From NCBI GenBank assembly GCA_947461805.1, contig CANHMJ010000016.1, forward strand, positions 1 to 17,125: 17,125 nucleotides of DNA, given 5' to 3'. A model generated the notes under the pieces. That model was not told the origin of the DNA. It searched no databases and saw nothing but the letters and a program-made list of their open reading frames with translations. Position numbers and translations under genes: made by a program. Source of the DNA: Burkholderiaceae bacterium (GTDB lineage Bacteria; Pseudomonadota; Gammaproteobacteria; Burkholderiales; Burkholderiaceae). The first letter of the stretch is position 1. Every line of letters starts with the position of its first letter. Below, piece after piece: positions 1 through 5,738 of the stretch.

Positions 1-179
1 CCTGAGCGCTCGCGAGGCCAGCACTGACCCAAGGTCGTACGCGGACTGCTAGAAGCCGGAAAACCGCAGGACACACGAACCGGCGGAATCGCATACCCCG
101 CCTTTGAAAATATCGGCTCAAGGCGTCGAACCGCCTCTTGTAACCAGGCTTCGCGGTTGATGTTGTGGGGAATGGTCAT
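1..179 (-). CDS. SprT-like domain protein, N-terminal fragment (cut by window edge)
   Basis: Reading the minus strand from an ATG at 177-179 gives an open frame of 59 residues to the window edge. It starts MTIPHNINREAWLQEAV and continues with a segment reading VRVSCGFPASSSPRTTLGQCW. From memory, this resembles the N-terminus of small SprT-like putative zinc metalloproteins found in bacteria and phages, which begin NREAWL..AV..L.P.F and carry a V.CG.P......T.GQCW segment. The zinc-binding HExxH motif that would confirm the family lies downstream in these proteins and is outside the window, so the assignment rests on the N-terminus alone. No clear Shine-Dalgarno sequence is visible; the leader holds a run of C and T. 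The gene is divergent from the amidase. Family members are usually of unknown function. Confidence 0.6.
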   Translation of the reverse strand, partial: MTIPHNINREAWLQEAVRRLEPIFSKAGYAIPPVRVSCGFPASSSPRTTLGQCWPRERS

Positions 180-186
180 AAAAGTG

Positions 187-200
187 AAAAAAAAGGGGGG
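187..200. repeat. A8G6 homopolymer tract in the sprT-like leader
   Basis: Eight A (187-194) are followed directly by six G (195-200), just upstream of the minus-strand start codon at 179. On the coding strand this reads C6T8, and it occupies the place where a ribosome binding site would be expected. It lies outside any coding frame I can support. Confidence 0.7.
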
Positions 201-214
201 TGAACTGAGCTGAA

Positions 215-243
215 TTGCGATCATACGCCAGCGCCATTAGAAT
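215..243 (+). promoter_or_regulatory. Candidate sigma-70 promoter for the amidase
   Basis: A -35-like TTGCGA (215-220) and a -10-like TAGAAT (238-243) are separated by exactly 17 bp. Transcription would start near 249-251, on or next to the amidase ATG at 250. No purine-rich ribosome binding site precedes that ATG, which fits a leaderless or nearly leaderless message. A minus-strand -10-like TATGAT (220-225) overlaps the -35 box and could serve the divergent SprT-like gene, but I see no matching -35 for it. Confidence 0.4.
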
Positions 244-249
244 ATACGC

Positions 250-1560
250 ATGAAAGATCTTGAAAGCCTCAGCGCATCCGATGCCGCCCTCGCCCTTGCC
301 CAAGGAAAGATAAAGGCGGAGCATTTAGTCTTGGCGTGTTTAGACCGTATTGGGCAACGCGAACCCACCATTAAGGCATGGGTAAGCCTAGGCAAAGAAA
401 ATGCCATCGTGCGTGCACGGCAACTCGACCGTGGAGCGTCGACTGGTCTTTTGCATGGGTTACCCATTGGCGTCAAAGACCTCTTTGATACCTACGACCT
501 ACCCACGACTTACGGCTCGCCCATCTACAACAAGCACCAACCGACAACAGACGCTGTCTCGATTGCCTTGATGCGCAAAGCAGGCGGCATTATTTTGGGC
601 AAAACCGTGACAACGGAATTTGCGACCTTTAAGAGCGGCCCCACTGCCAACCCCCACAACACCGCCCATACTCCCGGCGGCTCGTCCAGTGGCTCTGCTG
701 CTGCCGTAGCCGACTTCATGGTTCCTTTGGCTACCGGCACCCAAACGGCCGCATCCATCATTCGTCCTGCGAGCTTTTGTGGTGTGGTTGGCTATAAACC
801 GAGCTATGGCAAAGTCAGTATTGCGGGCGTTAAAAGTCTCTCGATTTCATTGGATACCATGGGCTGTTTTGGCAGAACCGTAAGCGATGTTGCCTTAGGC
901 GTAGCAGCGATGAGCGGCGATCACCATTTGGCCACGATCGATACGCTGCACCACAAACCACGCATTGCGCTTGCGAATACAGTGCATTGGCCCTTGGCCC
1001 AAAAAGAAACCCATACTGCAATGGCTTTAGCTCGCTTTGCTGCAAACACCATCAGCCACCACGGCATCGCCGAAGTAAGCTTGCCCGCGCTGTTTGACGG
1101 CTTAGCCGCCGCACAAGGCCGCATCATGACTTCAGAAATGTCCCGGAGTTTGCTATTTGAGCGGATGCATTACCCCAAGCTACTCAGCAGCCTGATAACG
1201 GCTCAACTCAAAGATGGTGCCGCTTTACCATACGAAGCCTACACCGCCGATTTAATTTATGTTGCGCAAGCGCGGCAAGCGATGGATCAGTTTTTTACAG
1301 ACTGCGCTGATGTCATCATTACTCCAAGCGCGATTGGCGAGGCTCCTGCTACCAAATCCCATACGGGCGATCCGATCTTTTGCCGCTCGTGGTCGGCATT
1401 GGGATATCCCTGCATCAATATCAATGTCAGCACAGGACCAAATCACATGCCAGTAGGAGTGCAACTGGTTGCCGGACTCGGACGCGACCGCTTATTACTC
1501 AGCACCGCAAAGGCATTTGTGGGGGCGCTGGCTGACCCTGCTTCGCGTGCCCAAGCTTAA
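250..1560 (+). CDS. Amidase signature family enzyme
   Basis: A 436-residue amidase of the GatA/AmiE-signature superfamily. It should hydrolyse a carboxamide, probably in the cytosol because no signal peptide is seen. The catalytic Ser-cisSer-Lys triad is visible: Lys76 in GVKDLFD, the cis-Ser in the Gly/Ser-rich signature GGSSSGSA (143-150, Ser145 by spacing), and the nucleophile Ser169 in TAASIIRP, 24 residues on. The C-terminal part has the usual GYP...P.GVQLV segment (about 396-424). It is shorter than GatA (about 480 aa), and no gatB or gatC is nearby, so it is unlikely to be the tRNA-amidotransferase subunit. The stretch before the nucleophile reads QTAAS rather than the common DTGGS, a variant I associate with stand-alone amidases. 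The start is chosen because the family-typical N-terminal helix (SASDAALALAQGKIKAEHLV) begins right after this ATG. The substrate cannot be read from sequence; aryl or aliphatic amides and allophanate-type substrates are all possible. Confidence 0.88.
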   Translation: MKDLESLSASDAALALAQGKIKAEHLVLACLDRIGQREPTIKAWVSLGKENAIVRARQLDRGASTGLLHGLPIGVKDLFDTYDLPTTYGSPIYNKHQPTTDAVSIALMRKAGGIILGKTVTTEFATFKSGPTANPHNTAHTPGGSSSGSAAAVADFMVPLATGTQTAASIIRPASFCGVVGYKPSYGKVSIAGVKSLSISLDTMGCFGRTVSDVALGVAAMSGDHHLATIDTLHHKPRIALANTVHWPLAQKETHTAMALARFAANTISHHGIAEVSLPALFDGLAAAQGRIMTSEMSRSLLFERMHYPKLLSSLITAQLKDGAALPYEAYTADLIYVAQARQAMDQFFTDCADVIITPSAIGEAPATKSHTGDPIFCRSWSALGYPCININVSTGPNHMPVGVQLVAGLGRDRLLLSTAKAFVGALADPASRAQA

Positions 1561-2678
1561 CGCTGACCAATACGCACAGCACCAAATACCGCCTGTGCTT
1601 CGGCAGGTAAACATCGCCAGTACTGCTCGCTGGCATGCACTTCGCCCTTAAGGGCTGCTGCCGCTTCCCATGCCCAGCGCGGCTTATATAGAAAGGCCCT
1701 AGCAAGAGCGATCAGATCAGCATCGCCCCGCTCCAAAATCGCCTCTGCTTGCTGCGGACTGGTAATTAATCCCACGGCAATGGTCGGCAAGCCAGCATGC
1801 GCTTTGATTGCTTTCGCAAAAGGCACTTGGTAGTCAGGTCCAATGGCAATTTGTTGTTGACGTGAAATACCGCCCGATGAGACGTGAATAAAATCGGCGC
1901 CTGCCGCCTTTAAGCGAGCGGCAAACTCGCTTGACTCTTCGGCAGTCCAGCCGCCATCCATCCAATCCGAAGCCGAAAGACGCAAGCCCAGCACCCCCGA
2001 ATAGGCCGCGCGGACCGCTTTAAACAGCCCCAGCGGAAAGCGAATGCGATTCTCAAAAGAGCCGCCGTATTGATCGCTACGTTGGTTTGCAATCGGCGAT
2101 AAAAATTGGTGCAGTAAATAGCCATGTGCACAGTGCAATTCAACGCCGTCGATACCAATGCGATCAGCACGCATAGCTGCAGCAACAAATGCATCGATCA
2201 TCGACTGCAGCTCAGCCGTACTCATGGAATGCGGAGCGCGCTCATTAGGCAGTTGCGGAATTTCCGATGGACCACAGATGGCCCAGCCACCCTGATCTTC
2301 CGCCAGCAACTGGCCGCCCTCCCATGGGGTTGAGCTCGATGCCTTGCGACCGGCGTGCGACAGCTGAATAAAAACGGGCAAGGCTGGCGCCAAAGCACGC
2401 GCTCGGTTTAACTTATCTTTTAAGGCTGCCTCCGTCGCGTCATCCCATAAACCCAAGCAGGCTGGAGTGATTCGCCCTTGGGCTGTAACGGCAGTCGCCT
2501 CAATAATGAATAGCCCTGCGCCGCTATTGAGCAGATTGCCCCAATGCATCAAGTGCCAATCCATAGCGCGGCCATCCACCGCTGAATATTGGCACATTGG
2601 AGCCACTACGATGCGGTTCGCTAGGGTCAAATTGCCCCTTGGGGATGCCAGGGTATAAGAGGAAAAGAGCAGACTCAT
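1557..2678 (-). CDS. NADH:flavin oxidoreductase, Old Yellow Enzyme family (YqjM/XenA-like)
   Basis: A 373-residue single-domain FMN TIM barrel, the usual length for the YqjM/XenA ('thermophilic-like') branch of Old Yellow Enzymes. These reduce activated C=C bonds, and sometimes nitro compounds, with NAD(P)H. Visible family residues are: Cys29 and Tyr31 in APMCQYSA (the Cys tunes the flavin), Gln105-His108-Arg111 in FIQLSHAGRK, the substrate-binding pair His182/His185 with Tyr187 in ELHCAHGYLLHQF, the SDQYGGSFENR segment (201-211) and the late phosphate-binding region around DLIALARAFL. The PRWAWEAA and CLPAEAQAVFG tail is typical of XenA-type proteins. The ATG at 2676-2678 has an AAAGG ribosome site 8 nt upstream. 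The gene converges on the amidase with a 4-bp overlap and diverges from the semialdehyde dehydrogenase. The physiological substrate is unknown; stress-related electrophile reduction is the usual inference. Confidence 0.9.
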   Translation of the reverse strand: MSLLFSSYTLASPRGNLTLANRIVVAPMCQYSAVDGRAMDWHLMHWGNLLNSGAGLFIIEATAVTAQGRITPACLGLWDDATEAALKDKLNRARALAPALPVFIQLSHAGRKASSSTPWEGGQLLAEDQGGWAICGPSEIPQLPNERAPHSMSTAELQSMIDAFVAAAMRADRIGIDGVELHCAHGYLLHQFLSPIANQRSDQYGGSFENRIRFPLGLFKAVRAAYSGVLGLRLSASDWMDGGWTAEESSEFAARLKAAGADFIHVSSGGISRQQQIAIGPDYQVPFAKAIKAHAGLPTIAVGLITSPQQAEAILERGDADLIALARAFLYKPRWAWEAAAALKGEVHASEQYWRCLPAEAQAVFGAVRIGQR

Positions 2679-2858
2679 TGAAAAAACCTTTTATAGAGGA
2701 ATACAGCTGAACATAGGCGATAGCGATAGAATAATGGGGTTCAGGATCAATTCGGTATATTGCGGAACTAAACACCCGATTTGCCGCATAAACCAAGGTA
2801 TTTCCCCGAAATAAGCTACCAACCCATATTTAGTTCCAGTCCATCAGCAGAAAGCCCT
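2679..2858. other. Divergent intergenic region with a 9-bp inverted repeat
   Basis: This 180-bp gap separates the divergent oxidoreductase and dehydrogenase genes and must hold both promoters. I see no promoter with convincing -35 and -10 boxes at correct spacing on either strand. A perfect inverted repeat, GGAACTAAA (2764-2772) and TTTAGTTCC (2829-2837), has arms separated by 56 bp. It could be a paired operator, though an exact 9-bp match in 180 bp is not very unlikely by chance. Confidence 0.35.
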
Positions 2859-4385
2859 ATGACAAGCAATAAAACCCCCCCATTTGATTCTAAAGACGAT
2901 ATTGCGCACTTTGTTGGCGGCGCCCTGCACCTGCCCAGCAATTCTCGCTTTGGCGACGTTTACCACCCTGCCAGCGGCCAAATTGCCCGGCGTGTTGCAC
3001 TTGCCAGTAAGGGCGATGTCAACGAGGCTGTTGCCTCCGCCAAAGCAGCCTTTCCAGCCTGGGCGGATACCCCGCCCCTGCGCCGTGCGCGCATTCTGTT
3101 TAAGTATTTAGAGCTACTGAACCAACACCGCGATGAATTGGCCGCCATCATTACCGCTGAACACGGCAAAGTCTTTACCGATGCGCAAGGCGAAGTAACG
3201 CGCGGCATTGAGATTGTGGAATTTGCGACTGGTATTCCCGAGCTACTCAAAGGCGATTACAGCGAGCAGGTCTCTACCGACATTGATAACTGGATCATGC
3301 GACAGCCCTTGGGCGTGGTTGCAGGCATTACGCCGTTTAACTTCCCGGTAATGGTACCGATGTGGATGTTCCCGGTAGCCATTGCGTGCGGCAATACCTT
3401 CATTTTAAAACCCAGCCCAACCGATCCATCTGCTTCACTCTTGATGGCTAAATTACTCACTGAGGCTGGCCTCCCCAAAGGCGTTTTTAACGTCGTGCAG
3501 GGTGATAAAGAAGCAGTGGATGCCTTAATTGAAAATCCAGACGTCAAGGCGATTAGCTTTGTTGGCTCGACCCCAATTGCCAACTACATCTACGAGCGCG
3601 GCGCCCACTTTGGTAAACGGGTGCAAGCCCTCGGCGGTGCCAAGAATCACATGGTAGTGATGCCCGATGCTGACATTGATAAAGCCGTTGATGCCCTCGT
3701 TGGCGCGGCCTATGGCTCCGCTGGAGAGCGCTGCATGGCGATCTCGGTGGCTGTTTTAGTAGGCGATGCCGCCGAAAAGGTCATGCCTAAACTGATTGAG
3801 CGTGCCCGCACCTTGAAGATTAAAAATGGCATGGAACTCGATGCAGAAATGGGTCCGATTGTGACCCGGGCTGCCCTCGATCGAATTACTGGCTACATTG
3901 ATAAAGGCGTTGCTGCGGGTGCAAAGCTATTGGTTGATGGCCGCGGGTTTACGGTGCCAGGATCAGACAAGGGATTTTGGTTGGGTGGCACGCTGTTTGA
4001 TGGCGTTACCCCCGATATGCAAATTTACCTGGAAGAGATTTTTGGACCCGTACTCTCTTGCGTGCGCGTTGCCAATTTTGCAGAAGCGCTGGATTTAGTC
4101 AATGCCCATGAATTTGGTAATGGCGTTGCCTGCTTTACCAGCGATGGCAATATTGCCCGTGAATTTGCTCGCCGCGTTCAAGTGGGCATGGTCGGCATTA
4201 ACGTACCGATTCCGGTACCCATGGCCTGGCATGGCTTTGGTGGCTGGAAGCGATCGCTTTTTGGCGATATGAATGCCTACGGCAAAGAAGGTGTGCGTTT
4301 TTATACCAAACAAAAGAGTGTGATGCAGCGCTGGCCGGAGAGCATTGCTAAGGGCGCAGAGTTTGTAATGCCCACATCCAAGTAA
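2859..4385 (+). CDS. mmsA: CoA-acylating methylmalonate-semialdehyde dehydrogenase
   Basis: A 508-residue aldehyde dehydrogenase of the MmsA/IolA type. It oxidises methylmalonate semialdehyde (or malonate semialdehyde) with NAD+ and CoA to propionyl-CoA (or acetyl-CoA) plus CO2, the last part of valine and inositol breakdown. The catalytic Cys292 lies in GSAGERCMA and the oxyanion-hole Asn161 in ITPFNFPVMVPMW. The position where ordinary aldehyde dehydrogenases carry the general-base Glu (ELGGKS) reads ALGGAKNHMVVMPDAD. That is the hallmark of the CoA-dependent MMSDH branch, in which deacylation uses CoA rather than water. The C-terminal NVPIPVPMAWHGFGGWK stretch (448-464) is also typical. 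The frame extends upstream to a TTG at 2781, but those 26 extra residues are proline/serine-rich and unlike the family. The ATG at 2859 gives a normal start, with a weak AGAAAG 4 nt before it. No mmsB or acyl-CoA dehydrogenase gene sits beside it, so the precise substrate is inferred. Confidence 0.9.
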   Translation: MTSNKTPPFDSKDDIAHFVGGALHLPSNSRFGDVYHPASGQIARRVALASKGDVNEAVASAKAAFPAWADTPPLRRARILFKYLELLNQHRDELAAIITAEHGKVFTDAQGEVTRGIEIVEFATGIPELLKGDYSEQVSTDIDNWIMRQPLGVVAGITPFNFPVMVPMWMFPVAIACGNTFILKPSPTDPSASLLMAKLLTEAGLPKGVFNVVQGDKEAVDALIENPDVKAISFVGSTPIANYIYERGAHFGKRVQALGGAKNHMVVMPDADIDKAVDALVGAAYGSAGERCMAISVAVLVGDAAEKVMPKLIERARTLKIKNGMELDAEMGPIVTRAALDRITGYIDKGVAAGAKLLVDGRGFTVPGSDKGFWLGGTLFDGVTPDMQIYLEEIFGPVLSCVRVANFAEALDLVNAHEFGNGVACFTSDGNIAREFARRVQVGMVGINVPIPVPMAWHGFGGWKRSLFGDMNAYGKEGVRFYTKQKSVMQRWPESIAKGAEFVMPTSK

Positions 4386-4434
4386 TTCTTAAGCAAGGTA
4401 CTGCCGACTCCAACGCTTAGGCAGCCCTGAATTA

Positions 4435-4462
4435 AAAATAGCAACCTTCGGGTTGCTATTTT
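4435..4462. terminator. Bidirectional rho-independent terminator
   Basis: A perfect 12-bp stem, AAAATAGCAACC (4435-4446) paired with GGTTGCTATTTT (4451-4462), encloses a TTCG tetraloop (4447-4450). T-rich sequence follows the GC-rich core on either strand. It lies 49 bp past the dehydrogenase stop codon and 42 bp past the DUF1178 stop codon, so it can end transcription from both converging genes. Confidence 0.92.
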
Positions 4463-4504
4463 CTTTCATGCGCCCTCTTTAGCGAGGTAACAAGGATGCA
4501 GAAT

Positions 4505-5023
4505 TTACTGCAGCGTATTTTTTAAGAGCGGTATGGCTGGTAAAGACAGGACTTCAATTCCTTCTTCACGCAATGACTCTGCCTCATCTGCAGTAGTCTG
4601 CCCCCGAATGCTGCGCTCAGGCGACTCTTTGTAATGAATTCTACGAGCCTCTTCTGCAAATCCAGAACCCACATCCTCCGAACGATTCATGAGTTCACGT
4701 ACCCCGCTTAAAAAGGCGGCCTGCACTTGGGCTTGCAATTGGCTATGGTCTGTGTGCGTGACTGCAGCCACTTCATTCTGGTTTGGCTGATTTTCCGCAG
4801 GACTTACCTTGGTGAGTGCTGCGGCCTCACTCCTCTGACCCGCATCCTCTTTAGTGTGTGACTTCGCGATATGAGGCGCCGATGGCATCCGGGTAATCGC
4901 AGTGCTGTTGCATAAAGGACAGGCAAGCATGCCACTGGCCTGCTGGGTGAGGCAATCTTCCTCAGAAGCAAACCACCCCTCAAAGCAGTGATCAAAGGAA
5001 CAGGATAAGTTGTAGACTTTCAT
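4505..5023 (-). CDS. DUF1178 family protein, putative zinc-binding
   Basis: A 172-residue protein matching the DUF1178 family, whose function is unknown. The N-terminus (MKVYNLSCSFDHCFEGWF) carries Cys8, His12 and Cys13, and the CPLC pair (Cys35, Cys38) follows, so a small zinc-ribbon-like site is likely. Residues about 48-95 form a hydrophilic linker rich in Ala, Glu, Gln and Ser. The C-terminal half has the conserved family block: AQVQAAFLSGVRELM, VGSGFAEEARRIHY (118-131), SPERSIRGQTTADEA (134-148) and EEGIEVLSLP. There is no signal peptide, so it is probably cytosolic. It lies 40 bp behind the Nudix gene in the same direction and probably shares its transcript. No clear ribosome binding site precedes the ATG at 5021-5023, and an out-of-frame ATG lies 5 nt upstream. 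In Burkholderiales this gene is commonly found downstream of the nuo cluster (general knowledge, not checked here). Confidence 0.85.
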   Translation of the reverse strand: MKVYNLSCSFDHCFEGWFASEEDCLTQQASGMLACPLCNSTAITRMPSAPHIAKSHTKEDAGQRSEAAALTKVSPAENQPNQNEVAAVTHTDHSQLQAQVQAAFLSGVRELMNRSEDVGSGFAEEARRIHYKESPERSIRGQTTADEAESLREEGIEVLSLPAIPLLKNTLQ

Positions 5024-5063
5024 ACCATGTAGGTGGGGGTAAAACTGCTAAATTCAATATAGC

Positions 5064-5690
5064 TTATTTTAATGGTGTTTTAACACCAGCGACGGTCACG
5101 GCTTGAGGCTTGACCAAGCCCCGGCGATAGCGATCTAGCCAATACGCTGAAATCGTAGTCTTGACGTCGGTGATAGCACCCTCCTCCACCCACGCCAGCA
5201 ATTCCTCGAGGGATGCAGCGAATACATCCAAAAATTCCTCATCGTCAAGCTGACGCTGGCCTTTGCTTAATCCCTCGGCTAAATAAATATCGATGAATTC
5301 AGTCGAATAGGAAATCACTGGGTGAATGCGCCGAATGTAACTCCATTTCGTGGCGGTATACCCCGTCTCCTCTTGCAATTCGCGCTGAGCACACACGAGG
5401 GGATCCTCCCCCAAATCCAGCTTACCCGCCGGAATTTCCATACACACACGCGCAACGGGATAGCGGTACTGGCGCTCCAACAAAATACGACCATCGTCCA
5501 GTATTGCAAGAATCGCCACCGCACCCGGATGCGTGAGGTACTCACGCACTGCTTCGCCGCCATCAGGCAAGCGAACGGTATCGCGTTTCATATTTAAGAA
5601 AATACCGCCATAGAGATCGCGGCTTTCAAGGCACTCTTCTTTTAGATGCGCGTCGCCTTGCGGCAAATCGTGCAATGATTTTTCGGTCAT
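5064..5690 (-). CDS. Nudix hydrolase, ADP-ribose pyrophosphatase type
   Basis: A 208-residue Nudix hydrolase that most likely cleaves ADP-ribose (or a related nucleoside diphosphate sugar) to AMP and ribose 5-phosphate. The complete Nudix box GX5EX7REUXEEXGU is visible: the Gly of PAGKLDLGE opens it and QRELQEETGY closes it, about residues 89-111. Upstream, VAILAILDDGRILLERQYRYPV and MEIPAGKLDLGE match the ADP-ribose pyrophosphatase (NudF/TrgB-like) group, including the E-I-PAG signature. The C-terminal region DEEFLDVFAASLEELLAWVEEGAI is also typical. The frame can start one codon earlier at a TTG (5693), but the ATG at 5688-5690 is preferred. A GGAG ribosome site lies 8 nt before it. The gene follows nuoN but is cut off from it by a strong terminator, and DUF1178 follows. 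A link to NAD(H) turnover beside complex I is tempting but unproven. Confidence 0.88.
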   Translation of the reverse strand: MTEKSLHDLPQGDAHLKEECLESRDLYGGIFLNMKRDTVRLPDGGEAVREYLTHPGAVAILAILDDGRILLERQYRYPVARVCMEIPAGKLDLGEDPLVCAQRELQEETGYTATKWSYIRRIHPVISYSTEFIDIYLAEGLSKGQRQLDDEEFLDVFAASLEELLAWVEEGAITDVKTTISAYWLDRYRRGLVKPQAVTVAGVKTPLK

Positions 5691-5698
5691 CAAGAGCG

Positions 5699-5702
5699 CT
5701 CC
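5699..5702 (-). promoter_or_regulatory. Ribosome binding site of the Nudix gene
   Basis: GGAG on the minus strand, 8 nt before the ATG at 5688-5690. The spacing favours the ATG over the adjacent TTG at 5691-5693, which would have a 5-nt spacer. The site starts 2 nt after the T tract of the nuoN terminator. Confidence 0.6.
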
Positions 5703-5704
5703 AT

Positions 5705-5730
5705 AAAAAAACCCAGCTAATTAGCTGGGT
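5705..5730 (-). terminator. Rho-independent terminator after nuoN
   Basis: On the minus strand, a perfect 20-bp palindrome ACCCAGCTAATTAGCTGGGT (5711-5730) forms a 10-bp-arm hairpin followed by six or seven T. It starts 8 bp after the nuoN stop codon. This should end the nuo transcript. The same element lies 14 bp before the Nudix start codon. Confidence 0.88.
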
Positions 5731-5738
5731 GGGTGGTG

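Noticed and set aside
2781..2858. 26-residue N-terminal extension of the dehydrogenase from a TTG start
   Set aside because: The extension is Pro/Ser-rich, does not resemble family N-termini, and runs through the region expected to hold the promoter. The ATG at 2859 gives the usual length.
4474..4487. Small CCTC...GAGG dyad between the terminator and the DUF1178 gene
   Set aside because: Only 4 bp pair. A dyad this short is expected by chance.
5074..5087. Inverted repeat GGTGTT-TT-AACACC at the end of the Nudix gene, as a possible terminator
   Set aside because: It lies inside the last codons, the stem is short, and no T run follows on the minus strand. It does not look like a terminator.
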